54,163 nt of DNA from Dechloromonas sp. (GTDB lineage Bacteria; Pseudomonadota; Gammaproteobacteria; Burkholderiales; Rhodocyclaceae). This document shows, piece by piece, positions 37,609 to 46,281 of the stretch (its first letter is position 1; each line of letters starts with the position of its first letter). Position numbers and translations under genes: made by a program. Location: positions 1 through 54,163 of the forward strand of contig JAEUOG010000049.1 of the NCBI GenBank assembly GCA_016790815.1, given 5' to 3'. Below the pieces are notes generated by a model. That model saw only the letters and a program-made list of their open reading frames with translations. It made no database searches and was not told the origin of the DNA.

Positions 37609-38292
37609 ATGCCCCCCAAGCACCACCGAATCCAACAAGGTTTCTCTCTGATCGAACTGACCGTTGTACTGGTCATTGTTGCCCTGCTCTCGGGTGGTTT
37701 GATGCTTGGCCTCGCGGCGCAACGCGAGGCCAACAGCTATCAGGAAGCACAGCGCCAACTCGACAGTGCCAAGGAAGCCCTGCTTGGATTCGCCATCAGC
37801 AATGGCCGACTCCCCTGCCCCGCAACTGCGAATCTGGCCAACACGGACGCCAACGCCGGCAGGGAAAATTGCGCCTCAGCCCACGGCGTGCTGCCTTGGG
37901 CAACGCTAGGCCTCCCAGAGTCTGACCCCTGGGGCCGACGCCTAACCTACTACGCACAAGCCGCGTTCACGGCAACCGTCGCCGCGGGCGCGCTGGCCAG
38001 CTTCACACTCGACACGCAGGGCAATGCCAATGTCAAGGATGCCGCAGCTTCAGGGTACGACATCGCCTCTGGGCTACCAGCGGTCATTGTCAGCCACGGT
38101 AGCCGGGGATTTGGAGGCTATCAGAGTTCAGGTGCCCAACTGCTTGGCGCGGCCGGCGAAGAAGCAGAAAACAGCAATGCGAACCTGACCTTCATCGCCC
38201 ACACACCAACGGACAGTTTCGACGATCTGGTTACCTGGATCATCCCTACCGTGCTCAAATCCCGGATGGTTGCCGTCGGCAAACTTCCCTAG
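37609..38292 (+). CDS. Type IV minor pilin/pseudopilin
   Basis: The 227-residue prepilin has the cleavage motif QQG-FSLIELTVVLVIVALL with Glu5 of the mature protein, followed by the long hydrophobic helix. The globular part has LPCPATANLANTD, GRENCASAHGVLPWATLGLPESDPWG and ends with SFDDLVTWIIP, a pattern shared with the preceding giant protein. Prepilin peptidase (PilD) would cut after Gly; no pilD is in the window. The ATG at 37609 lies 7 bases after the upstream stop and gives a normal 11-residue leader. Confidence 0.85.
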   Translation: MPPKHHRIQQGFSLIELTVVLVIVALLSGGLMLGLAAQREANSYQEAQRQLDSAKEALLGFAISNGRLPCPATANLANTDANAGRENCASAHGVLPWATLGLPESDPWGRRLTYYAQAAFTATVAAGALASFTLDTQGNANVKDAAASGYDIASGLPAVIVSHGSRGFGGYQSSGAQLLGAAGEEAENSNANLTFIAHTPTDSFDDLVTWIIPTVLKSRMVAVGKLP

Positions 38293-38370
38293 GCAATATC
38301 CCCGCAAGCCTTTTGGCATATTGACCGGAGCACTGGTGACTGCCAAACTGAACCGGTTATTCCAACCTTA

Positions 38371-38403
38371 AGCCAGCAACATCCCTTGAGCCAGCAACCC
38401 TTC
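38371..38403 (+). repeat. Small tandem duplication at the cyclase start
   Basis: AGCCAGCAAC occurs at 38371-38380 and again at 38389-38398, an 18-base (six-codon) period in frame with the cyclase. Both units are followed by CCT-rich bases. The duplication blurs which start codon is used. Confidence 0.7.
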
Positions 38404-39651
38404 CTCGTTGCATTGCGTACTGGTGGCGTCCTCCCCGACGATGATGCCGAGACGCGACTGAAGAAATCGCTACTGGTCTTTGCCACCGGTCTGGTTTGTA
38501 CCGGCTCCATGCTTTGGCTATTTCTGTATGGCCAGATGGGGCCGCAGTTTTCGGCGACTGCACCCTTCGTTTTTCAGCTGCTGCTGGTTGGAAACTTGCT
38601 GTACTACTTCCGTAGCGGCAATTTCGACCTTTTTCGCTATTCGCAACTCGCACTTTTCCTGTTTGCCCCGTTTGCGGTCCAGTGGAGCATCGGCAACTTC
38701 ATCACAGCCAGCGGAACCAGCCTCTGGGGACTGCTCGCCCCAATCGGCGCAGTACTCTTCTTCGGCGCAAGGGAGTCACTGGCCTGGTTTATCGCCTACA
38801 TCTTCCTGACCGCGTTGTCCGGGTTTTTCGACTATTTCCTGGCCGACAGCATGGCCAGCAGCGCCCCAAAGATTTCAATTCGGACCAGCGTCTTTTTCTT
38901 TGCACTCAATTTCGCCGCCATTTCCAGCATCGTCTACCTCTTGGTGCGCTACGCCGTACTGGAAAAAGCCAAGACTCAAGCCAGCCTCGAAGAAACCCAT
39001 CTACTCTTGCAGGAAGAACAGAACAAATCCGAACGGCTGCTTCTCAATATTCTGCCCGGCCCAATCGCCGAGCGCCTGAAGCATGACAGCCAAGCCATTG
39101 CCGACGGTTTTGCTGACGTCACTGTGATGTTCGTAGACATCGTCAATTTCACCAGAATTGCCGAAGGCATGACCCCTCAACAGGTTTTCTCGATGCTAAA
39201 CCGAATATTCTCATCGTTCGACGAGTTGGCAGAACAACACAGTATGGAGAAGATCAAAACCATCGGTGACGCCTATATGGTTGCCGGAGGCCTGAACAAC
39301 GAGCTGACCAATTACACCCGCTCCATCGCTGAACTGGCCATCGCCATGCGTGACCTGCTGCATCGCGACTTCACGGTCAACGACATGCTGCTCGACGTTC
39401 GCATCGGTATCGGCACGGGGCCCGTCGTTGCCGGGGTTGTCGGAAAGAAAAAATTCATTTACGACCTGTGGGGCGACACCGTGAATCTTGCCAGCCGGAT
39501 CACCAGCGAGGGCACTCCGGGCATGATCCATGTCGATGCAACCACCCACAACCGCCTGGCCCCACTGTTTTCGTTCGACGAGCCGAAAACGCTGTACCTC
39601 AAGGGCAAGGGAAATACCGTGGTCTATCGCCTAAACGGCTTGCGGCAATAG
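38386..39651 (+). CDS. Membrane-bound class III adenylate cyclase
   Basis: The 421-residue protein has about six membrane helices (about residues 27-190), a coiled linker (ASLEETHLLLQEEQNKSERLLLNILP) and a catalytic domain. The metal Asp residues are D251 (VMFVDIVNFT) and D295 (IKTIGDAYM), the adenine-selecting pair is Lys291 and Asp360 (YDLWGDTVN), and the transition-state residues are Asn367 and Arg371. All key residues for ATP to cAMP are present. The start is uncertain: TTG 38386 has no clear ribosome binding site and sits in a small tandem duplication. It lies 93 bases after the minor pilin in the island, suggesting cAMP control of piliation. Confidence 0.82.
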   Translation: MSQQPFLVALRTGGVLPDDDAETRLKKSLLVFATGLVCTGSMLWLFLYGQMGPQFSATAPFVFQLLLVGNLLYYFRSGNFDLFRYSQLALFLFAPFAVQWSIGNFITASGTSLWGLLAPIGAVLFFGARESLAWFIAYIFLTALSGFFDYFLADSMASSAPKISIRTSVFFFALNFAAISSIVYLLVRYAVLEKAKTQASLEETHLLLQEEQNKSERLLLNILPGPIAERLKHDSQAIADGFADVTVMFVDIVNFTRIAEGMTPQQVFSMLNRIFSSFDELAEQHSMEKIKTIGDAYMVAGGLNNELTNYTRSIAELAIAMRDLLHRDFTVNDMLLDVRIGIGTGPVVAGVVGKKKFIYDLWGDTVNLASRITSEGTPGMIHVDATTHNRLAPLFSFDEPKTLYLKGKGNTVVYRLNGLRQ

Positions 39652-39653
39652 CC

Positions 39654-41336
39654 CTACGCAAGTTGTGCCAGCGTAAAGGCAACGCACCCCGCTCGATTCT
39701 CAGTCAGCGCCAAGCTGTAGCCCACCCCGCTGGCCTGACGAGCGGCGTGATACAAACCGATGCCAAGGCCGTCTTCCGAACTGACCGGTTCGTTGAACAG
39801 AGCTGCCGCTAAAGCAGGTGCGATGGGCAGGCCATCGTCGGATACCGTCAGGCTACCGCCCTCAAAATTCACGTGAATTCCCAGACCTGGTTGCCGCAAG
39901 CGTTTTGCCAGCGCATTTTGCAAGAGGTTTTCCGCTACGCTATCGAACAATGGGGCAGGCAAAGAATGGCCAGCTGTAGCATCTCCCAGCCATTCGACCA
40001 GCAGATGACCATTCCGCTCCTTGAACTGGCGCCACCAAAGTCTGGCCTCTACGTGTTCCAGACTCGCGATCTGGGGTGATTGCAGCTTATCCAGCGTTGA
40101 TTTCAATCGCTCCGCAATTTGCGGCAGTTGCCGTCCAAGCAAAGCAGTCACCTGAGCCGGATCGCCTGGCTGATTAGCGGCATAGCAAAGCGCCTGCAAG
40201 GATTGGAGCAGGTTTTTCACGTCATGCGTCACCCGCGCACCCGTTTCGTAAATGGCCTGCACATAGCCCATGCGCTGGAGTTGGTGCGTCTGGAGTTTAA
40301 CCAGATAGAACTCGATGACCAGTCGTAGCAACCACTCTACGTGCCAGCGCATCGCTGGCGAAGGAAGATGCCGAAAGTGTGCGGTCAGCGCCAATTGATT
40401 GGCCTGACAAGTATGTACGTGCGCGGATTGTTCGCCGGACTGCCCGACACGTTGTTCGGCCTGCCAGGAGGCTCCAACAACCCAAGGGATGCCTTGGAGT
40501 CGGCGCATGACCGCATCGAGAAATAAGGCGGGCTCAGCGTAGAGCTCACTCTCCTCCGAAAGCTCTAGCAGCCATTTTTCAAGCGGCATGCCAAGGGAAA
40601 GCATGTAACGGGAAATGGCCGAGCCGATGCCGGCAAATCCGCCACGAGGGTTCCATGCCCATGCCACCACAAGCAATGCACCAGCAACAGCCAACGACGT
40701 CTTGAACAACGCCTCGACATAGCCCGCTCCGCCGAGGAGCATGTATGCCAGCGCTCCAAGCACAAAAACGGATAGCACCAGAAAGACCATCACGCCATAG
40801 AAAAAATCGAATGCTTCGCGGGATTTCCGCTCCGGCGCGCGAGCCGGGAATATCAGCAAGAATGGCAGCACAAGGGGCATGAAGCGGGCTAGCACCCCAC
40901 GCAGGACCGGATCAATGGCGACAACAGGCGAGACCTCCGGAACCACGCCCAGAACGGCAATGCCCACCAGATACCCGAACGCCAGGAGATATCCAGTTCG
41001 CTCGCGGGGTGTATCCGTCCCTAGAACCCGCCCGCCAATGGCTGCTGCCAAGGCACCGCACCAGATCAACAGCAGCCACGGACCCAGCAGTAGCGTCGAC
41101 ACCACAACGACACCGAGCAAGATCACCCCCTGCCGCAACTCGATACGGCGCTCTCCGGCAACAAAGGGCTGCCAGAGCAGGAATAATCCGATGGCCACCA
41201 CCCACAACAATCGAATAGCAGGGATTTTCCAGCCTCCAAATGCCAGCGTGTGGAGCATCAGCAAATGCGAGGCCAACAACAAATGCGGCCAGTCCGCCAA
41301 GCGGCTGGCAATGTTGCCAACTATTCTAGTGTTCAT
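39654..41336 (-). CDS. Membrane sensor histidine kinase (PrsK-like)
   Basis: The 560-residue kinase has about eight N-terminal membrane helices (residues about 15-230), a GAF-like or linker region (about 265-345), and an H-box GARVTHDVKNLLQSLQAL with His371. The ATPase domain has an N-box FDSVAENLLQNALAKR, SDDGLPI and GLGIGLYHAARQ. It should phosphorylate a response regulator; the sigma-54 regulator at the other end of the island is the obvious candidate, and their order resembles PrsK/PrsR pairs. The signal sensed is unknown. Its start codon overlaps the proposed upstream activator site of the divergent pilin gene. Confidence 0.83.
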   Translation of the reverse strand: MNTRIVGNIASRLADWPHLLLASHLLMLHTLAFGGWKIPAIRLLWVVAIGLFLLWQPFVAGERRIELRQGVILLGVVVVSTLLLGPWLLLIWCGALAAAIGGRVLGTDTPRERTGYLLAFGYLVGIAVLGVVPEVSPVVAIDPVLRGVLARFMPLVLPFLLIFPARAPERKSREAFDFFYGVMVFLVLSVFVLGALAYMLLGGAGYVEALFKTSLAVAGALLVVAWAWNPRGGFAGIGSAISRYMLSLGMPLEKWLLELSEESELYAEPALFLDAVMRRLQGIPWVVGASWQAEQRVGQSGEQSAHVHTCQANQLALTAHFRHLPSPAMRWHVEWLLRLVIEFYLVKLQTHQLQRMGYVQAIYETGARVTHDVKNLLQSLQALCYAANQPGDPAQVTALLGRQLPQIAERLKSTLDKLQSPQIASLEHVEARLWWRQFKERNGHLLVEWLGDATAGHSLPAPLFDSVAENLLQNALAKRLRQPGLGIHVNFEGGSLTVSDDGLPIAPALAAALFNEPVSSEDGLGIGLYHAARQASGVGYSLALTENRAGCVAFTLAQLA

Positions 41337-41367
41337 ATTTCAGACACACTGTCCATATTCCGACATC
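41332..41367 (+). promoter_or_regulatory. Tandem 16-bp direct repeats, possible activator sites
   Basis: TTCATATTTCAGACAC (41332-41347) and TCCATATTCCGACATC (41352-41367) align with four mismatches, with starts 20 bases apart, about two helical turns. They lie 50-85 bases upstream of the sigma-54 promoter, the normal place for an enhancer-binding regulator. Confidence 0.6.
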
Positions 41368-41415
41368 ACCCCCCCAACCGCCTGCAAAAGTTGTCAAATT
41401 CACGCACATATATAT

Positions 41416-41430
41416 CGGCACGAAAATTGC
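41416..41430 (+). promoter_or_regulatory. Sigma-54 (-24/-12) promoter of the pilin gene
   Basis: The sequence CGGCACGAAAATTGC has GG at 41417-41418 and GC at 41429-41430 with the required 10-base spacing, and it matches the consensus GGCACG-N4-TTGC. The predicted start site is near 41442. A GGAG ribosome binding site at 41454-41457 and the ATG at 41464 follow. Confidence 0.85.
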
Positions 41431-41463
41431 CTACGGATATCCGAAAAACATTCGGAGCATGCC

Positions 41464-42126
41464 ATGAAAAACCACCAAAAGGGCTTTACCCTTGTCGAAA
41501 TTGCCATAGTCCTGGTCATTATCGGCCTGTTGCTGGGCGGCGTACTGAAGGGGCAGGAACTGATCAACAGCGCCAAGGTAAAAAACCTGGCAAATGACTT
41601 CAAGAATGCCCCGTTGGCGATCTACGGCTATCAGGACCGCTTCCGCGCCGTTCCGGGAGATGACCTTCGCGCCCAAACCAATATTCCCGGCGGCGCAGCA
41701 TCGGACAATGGCAACGGAAACGGCCGCATAGACGGCGAGTGGAATTCCCAAACAGCCACCGATGAATCCGCAAAATACTGGCGCGCGGTCCGCCTCACCA
41801 ATTTCCTGGCCGGACCGACCGACATGAACCAGACCGAGTACTACCCCATCAATGTCGAAGGCGGGCGGATCGGACTTACCGGTGCGATCACCACACAAAT
41901 CCCCATTTCCGGCATGACAGGCACTTACGTTTTTTGTTCCAGTGGCATCCTGGGCAAGTACGCTCGCCAGCTTGATGCCACCATAGACGATAACAACACC
42001 GCGACCGGATCGCTTCGCGTGCGCGCACTGGTGACGGGTTCGACAGTTGCAGCACCTGCTGCTGCAATCGCCTCCACGACGGCCGACTTTGACACTACCG
42101 GCTATACCGTCTGCATGACCTTCTGA
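41464..42126 (+). CDS. Type IV pilin, probable major pilin of the island (MshA-like)
   Basis: The 220-residue prepilin starts MKNHQKG-FTLVEIAIVLVIIGLLLGGVLKGQELI, with cleavage after Gly7 and Glu5 present. The globular domain carries QDRFRAVPGDDLRAQ, a GNGNGRIDGEW loop and two Cys (FCSSG, and YTVCMTF at the end) that could form the C-terminal disulphide loop. A dedicated sigma-54 promoter, good ribosome binding site and terminator suggest high, regulated expression, as expected for a major pilin. Processing needs a PilD peptidase from elsewhere. Confidence 0.87.
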   Translation: MKNHQKGFTLVEIAIVLVIIGLLLGGVLKGQELINSAKVKNLANDFKNAPLAIYGYQDRFRAVPGDDLRAQTNIPGGAASDNGNGNGRIDGEWNSQTATDESAKYWRAVRLTNFLAGPTDMNQTEYYPINVEGGRIGLTGAITTQIPISGMTGTYVFCSSGILGKYARQLDATIDDNNTATGSLRVRALVTGSTVAAPAAAIASTTADFDTTGYTVCMTF

Positions 42127-42145
42127 TTTCGAACTCCCCTTGACC

Positions 42146-42168
42146 AAGCCCGCCAAGGCGGGCTTTTT
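42146..42168 (+). terminator. Intrinsic terminator of the pilin gene
   Basis: GCCCGCC (42148-42154) pairs with GGCGGGC (42157-42163), followed by five T. It lies 20 bases after the pilin stop and touches the end of the convergent antiporter gene. Confidence 0.88.
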
Positions 42169-44159
42169 CATTTCTGCAGCAGGCGCTCCTCTGCTGCGGT
42201 GACCGCTTCCGGCAAACCAAGAACAACCACCACGTCGCCCTCCTCCAGCAGGGTCTCCGGAGCAGGTTCGAGGGCACGGATTCCCCGCCGACGAATTGCG
42301 CTGACTTCGCAACCGAGATCATCCAGATTTAGGCTATCCAGCGTCTGTCCGATACCGGCTGCGCCGGACACCAACAACACCGAGTGAAGGCGCGGATGAT
42401 GCTCATCGTCGTCGTCGTGGTCACGGTCGGAAATGCCCCGATAGAAGCCGCGCAGCAAACTGTAGCGCTGAGAACGGGTCTGGCGGATGCGCTTGAGCAC
42501 GCGGTTCACCGGCACCCCAACCAGCACCAGGGCATGCGAGGCGAGCATCAGACTGGCCTCCAGTGCTTCCGGTACAACTTCGGCAGCACCCGCCCTTGTC
42601 AGGCGCTCCATGTCCCTCTCGTCAAAAGTGCGGACAACTACCGGCAAGTCAGGACGTGACTCCTGAACATGGTGCAGGACTTTCTCTGCCAGCAAAGTAT
42701 CGCCCATGGTAACGATGACGACACTAGCCCGCATCAGCCCAGCGGCCATCAACGCTTCTTTTCTGCCGACGTCACCGTAAACCACATTTTCACCGCCGGC
42801 GGCAGCCTCTCTTACCCGATCCGGATCAAGGTCGAGGGCCACGTAGGCAATGCTTTCCTGGCTCAGAAAGCGGGCGAGGTACTGACCGCTGCGTCCGAAG
42901 CCACATAGAATCACATGCTTCTCGGCCCCCATCGAATGCGCAGCGATTTTGGTCAGCTGCATGGATCGCATCATCCATTCGCTGGCGACAAAGCGCACCA
43001 CGATCCGCTCGCTGTACTGAACGATAAATGGCGCGATGAGCATCGAGAGAACGAGCACGGTCAACGAGACCTGCTGGATTTCCCGGGGCATGTTGACGAT
43101 TTCACCGAGCAGCACGAAGCCGAATTCACCACCGGCACACAGCCACAAACCAGAACGGATGGCATTACCCTGCGAGGCGCCCAGACGCCATGAGATCAAC
43201 CCGACAATCAGTGATTTGATCAGCAACAAGGCGATCAAGGCCAGCAAGACCTGCCACCACAGGCCGACAAGAATATGCAGGTCAAGCTTGACACCGATGG
43301 TCACAAAAAACAGACCCATGAGCACATCACGGAAGGGTTTGATGTCCTCTTCCACCTGCATTTTGTATTCGGTTTCCGAAATCAGCATGCCGGCGACAAA
43401 AGCCCCCAGCGCCAGCGAGAGCCCGGCCAGTTCGGTGATCGTGGCGAGGCTCAGCGTAATCAGCAGCACGTTGAGCACAAACACTTCAGAGGATTTTGCG
43501 CGGGCAACGAAGTGGAACCATTTGCGCATCAATTTCTGGCCGAAGACAAGAATGACCGCCAACACGATCACCGCCTTGACCAGCGCGACGCCAAGCAGCA
43601 TGGCCAGCTTCTCGGGCGGCTGGGTCAATGAGGGGATGATCACCAGCAGCGGAACCACGGCCAGATCCTGGAAGAGCAGGACGCCCATGATCTCGCGCCC
43701 GTGCGCCGAATCGAGCTGCTGGCGTTCGACCAGCAGCTTGGTCAGAACCGCTGTCGAGGACATGGCGAAGACGCCGCCGAGGGCAATGCCCAGTTGCCAG
43801 CTGACGCCGAAAAACATAATCAGTCCGGAAATAAGGATCATGCTCAGGAGAACCTGAAGCATGCCGAGGCCAAATACGATGCGTTTCATCGCATAGAGTT
43901 TGGGCAACGAGAACTCGAGGCCTATCGAGAACATCAGGAAGACGACGCCGAATTCGGCCAGATACTCGGCTCGATGAACGTCGTTCATCAGGTTCAGCGC
44001 ATGCGGCCCGATGACGCTGCCGACAAACAGGTAGCCAAGAACGGGGGGCAAATTGAAACGCCGAAATACGACCACGGCCATAACCGAGGCACCGAGCAGA
44101 AGAAGGACGAGGGAGAGTGCGCTCAAGGCCGTGTCTGAAGTCAGGTATACTTCGGCCAT
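42168..44159 (-). CDS. CPA2-family cation/proton antiporter with TrkA-N/TrkA-C domains
   Basis: The 663-residue protein has a 12-13 helix CPA2 membrane domain (VLGYLFVGSVIGPHALNLMNDV, AEFGVVFLMFSIGLEFSLPKL, GALGAF-type motif ALGAFVAGMLISETEYK). A TrkA-N Rossmann domain starts near residue 420 (HVILCGFGRSGQYLARFL), and a TrkA-C domain is near the end. It resembles KefB/YbaL and moves K+ or Na+ against protons, probably gated by nucleotide on the RCK domain. The ATG at 44159 gives the usual N-terminus; it is divergent from kdsD by 18 bases, so promoters overlap the genes. Confidence 0.88.
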   Translation of the reverse strand: MAEVYLTSDTALSALSLVLLLLGASVMAVVVFRRFNLPPVLGYLFVGSVIGPHALNLMNDVHRAEYLAEFGVVFLMFSIGLEFSLPKLYAMKRIVFGLGMLQVLLSMILISGLIMFFGVSWQLGIALGGVFAMSSTAVLTKLLVERQQLDSAHGREIMGVLLFQDLAVVPLLVIIPSLTQPPEKLAMLLGVALVKAVIVLAVILVFGQKLMRKWFHFVARAKSSEVFVLNVLLITLSLATITELAGLSLALGAFVAGMLISETEYKMQVEEDIKPFRDVLMGLFFVTIGVKLDLHILVGLWWQVLLALIALLLIKSLIVGLISWRLGASQGNAIRSGLWLCAGGEFGFVLLGEIVNMPREIQQVSLTVLVLSMLIAPFIVQYSERIVVRFVASEWMMRSMQLTKIAAHSMGAEKHVILCGFGRSGQYLARFLSQESIAYVALDLDPDRVREAAAGGENVVYGDVGRKEALMAAGLMRASVVIVTMGDTLLAEKVLHHVQESRPDLPVVVRTFDERDMERLTRAGAAEVVPEALEASLMLASHALVLVGVPVNRVLKRIRQTRSQRYSLLRGFYRGISDRDHDDDDEHHPRLHSVLLVSGAAGIGQTLDSLNLDDLGCEVSAIRRRGIRALEPAPETLLEEGDVVVVLGLPEAVTAAEERLLQK

Positions 44160-44177
44160 CATAACCTTAGCCAGCCC

Positions 44178-45176
44178 ATGAACCCAAGCCAATCTACCGC
44201 CCGATTTTCGCCGGAACGCGCTCTGGAACTGGGCCGTCAGACTCTGAGCATCGAGGCTGCTGCGGTCGACGCACTAAAAGAACGAATAAACGGCGACTTT
44301 GCCCAGGCCGTTGAACTGATCATCAACAGCCACGGCCGCCTGATCGTCAGCGGCATGGGCAAATCGGGCCACATCGCCCGCAAGATCGCCGCCACCATGG
44401 CGAGCACCGGCACCCCGGCCTATTTCGTTCATCCAGCCGAGGCAAGCCACGGCGACCTCGGCATGATCACCCGTGATGACGTTCTGCTTGCCCTCTCCAA
44501 CTCCGGCGAATCAGGTGAACTGCTCAGCATCCTTCCGGCACTCAAGCGCCAGGGCGCCAAGATCATCGCGATGACTGGCGTGCCGACGTCGACCCTGGCG
44601 CGCGAGGCCGACGTTCATCTGGATGCTGGCGTTGCTCAGGAAGCCTGCCCGCACAACCTTGCCCCGACGGCCAGCACGACGGCAGCCTTGGCGCTGGGCG
44701 ATGCCCTGGCCGTTGCCCTGCTCGACGCCCGCGGGTTCGGGCCGGATGATTTCGCCCGCTCGCACCCGGGAGGTTCGCTCGGTCGCCGCCTGCTCACTCA
44801 CGTCCGCGACGTCATGCGCGCGGACGACAAGGTGCCGGCCGTTGCCCCCGACACCCCGATCACCGATGCCATCATCGCCATGTCGCGTGGCGGCTTGGGG
44901 CTGGTTGCCATCACCAATCCTGCCAACTCCGTTCTCGGCATTTTCACCGACGGCGACCTGCGCCGGGCCTTCCAGAAACGCGTTGACCTGCAGCAAGGTG
45001 ACATAGCATCCGTCATGCATGCCGCTCCGTGCACCATCGGCCCCGACCGCCTTGCCGTCGAGGCCGTTGAAATGATGGAGCGCCTGCGCATCAACGCGCT
45101 GCTCGTCGTCGATGCCGATAACCGTCTGATCGGCGCGCTCAACATGCACGATCTATTCACAGCCAAGGTCATCTGA
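44178..45176 (+). CDS. kdsD: Arabinose-5-phosphate isomerase KdsD
   Basis: The 332-residue protein has a SIS domain (GRLIVSGMGKSGHIARKIAATMASTGTPAYFVHPAEASHGDLGM), SNSGESGE, and two C-terminal CBS domains (DVMRADDKVPAVAPDTPITDAI onward). It converts ribulose-5-phosphate to arabinose-5-phosphate for Kdo synthesis. It overlaps kdsC by one base (TGATG) and heads the LPS operon kdsD-kdsC-lptC-lptA. Confidence 0.95.
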   Translation: MNPSQSTARFSPERALELGRQTLSIEAAAVDALKERINGDFAQAVELIINSHGRLIVSGMGKSGHIARKIAATMASTGTPAYFVHPAEASHGDLGMITRDDVLLALSNSGESGELLSILPALKRQGAKIIAMTGVPTSTLAREADVHLDAGVAQEACPHNLAPTASTTAALALGDALAVALLDARGFGPDDFARSHPGGSLGRRLLTHVRDVMRADDKVPAVAPDTPITDAIIAMSRGGLGLVAITNPANSVLGIFTDGDLRRAFQKRVDLQQGDIASVMHAAPCTIGPDRLAVEAVEMMERLRINALLVVDADNRLIGALNMHDLFTAKVI

Positions 45177-45700
45177 TGGACATCAACACCCGTGCCGCCA
45201 ATATCAAGCTCGTCGCCTTCGACATCGACGGCGTGATGACCGACGGCGGCCTGCATTACACCGACGACGGCCACGAACTGAAAACTTTCAACGTCCAGGA
45301 TGGCCTTGGTGTCGTGCTGCTACGCCGTGCCGGCATCAAGGTCGCCATCATCACGGGGCGCACGTCGAACGTGGTCAACTGCCGAGCCAAGGATCTGGGC
45401 GTCGAACATGTTTTCCACGGCGTCGGCAACAAGGGGGCCGTTTCCGGCCAACTGCTTGAACAGCTGGGTTTTCAATGGTCGGAACTTGCCTTCATGGGAG
45501 ATGACCTGATCGATCTGCCGGCGATGACCCGGTGCGGTCTGGCCATTGCCCCCGCCAATGCCCGCCAGATCGTCAAGGAGCGCGCCCACATGGTGACCGA
45601 AGCGGGTGGCGGCAAGGGCGCGGTGCGCGAAGCCGTCGAATTCATTTTGGCCGCGCAAGGCAAGCTCGACGCGGCTTTTGCACCCTACCTCGAGGCTTGA
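45176..45700 (+). CDS. kdsC: Kdo-8-phosphate phosphatase KdsC
   Basis: The 174-residue C0-type HAD phosphatase has the nucleophile motif LVAFDIDGVMTDGGL, ITGRTSNVV, and FMGDDLIDLPAM with the metal Asp pair. It removes phosphate from Kdo-8-P. It overlaps kdsD and lptC by a base each (TGATG), so translation is coupled. The length matches tetrameric KdsC. Confidence 0.95.
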   Translation: MDINTRAANIKLVAFDIDGVMTDGGLHYTDDGHELKTFNVQDGLGVVLLRRAGIKVAIITGRTSNVVNCRAKDLGVEHVFHGVGNKGAVSGQLLEQLGFQWSELAFMGDDLIDLPAMTRCGLAIAPANARQIVKERAHMVTEAGGGKGAVREAVEFILAAQGKLDAAFAPYLEA

Positions 45701-46281
45701 TGAAGCACTGGCCCAGCCAACTCTTCCCGGTCATCGTTCTGATGATCCTGGCCGGGCTCAGTTTCTGGCTGCAAAGTACGGTCGACCGTGGCGAAACGAA
45801 AAGCGACGGCAAATTCCGCCACGATCCTGATGCGACAGCCGAAAACTTCACGGTGCGCCGTTTCGGCGAGAACGGTCAAGTCAAGTATCGCCTCACTGCC
45901 CCCTACCTCGTGCACTATCCTGACGACGACACCTCGGAGGTGAAGTCGCCAACATTGATCAGCTATCGCCCGGATGGGGCGACTGTCACCGTGACAGGCG
46001 ATCAGGCCAAGGTCACCGCCAAGGGCGAAACCATCTTCCTTTGGGACAACGTCAGCGTTACCCGTGCGGCAACGCCTGGTCGCCAGGAAATGGTGGCTCG
46101 CATGCCTGACCTGACCGCTCAGCCCGAAGCCGGCCTTGCCTTCACCGGCAGCCCGGTTGAAATCACTCAGGGGCAGTCCTGGGTCAAGGGCGTTGGCATT
46201 CATATCGACAACAACAATTCGACCCTCGTCCTGCAATCGCAGGTTCGTGGACAATACATTCGACCCAGGGCCGCGCCATGA
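45700..46281 (+). CDS. lptC: LPS export protein LptC
   Basis: The 193-residue protein has one N-terminal membrane helix (LFPVIVLMILAGLSFWLQ) and a periplasmic beta-jellyroll (ENFTVRRFGENGQVKYRLTAPYLVHYPDDDT and PTLISYRPDGATVTVTGDQAKV). It passes LPS from the LptBFG pump to LptA. The start overlaps the kdsC stop (TGATG). Confidence 0.92.
   Translation: MKHWPSQLFPVIVLMILAGLSFWLQSTVDRGETKSDGKFRHDPDATAENFTVRRFGENGQVKYRLTAPYLVHYPDDDTSEVKSPTLISYRPDGATVTVTGDQAKVTAKGETIFLWDNVSVTRAATPGRQEMVARMPDLTAQPEAGLAFTGSPVEITQGQSWVKGVGIHIDNNNSTLVLQSQVRGQYIRPRAAP

Noticed and set aside
23630-42126. Type II secretion system instead of an MSHA-like pilus
   Set aside because: The order and features (MshM-like ATPase, MshL-type lipoprotein secretin, MshEN domain, pilin with C-terminal cysteines and sigma-54 control) fit MSHA-type loci better than gsp operons, which would include gspC, gspK and a GspG-type major pseudopilin.
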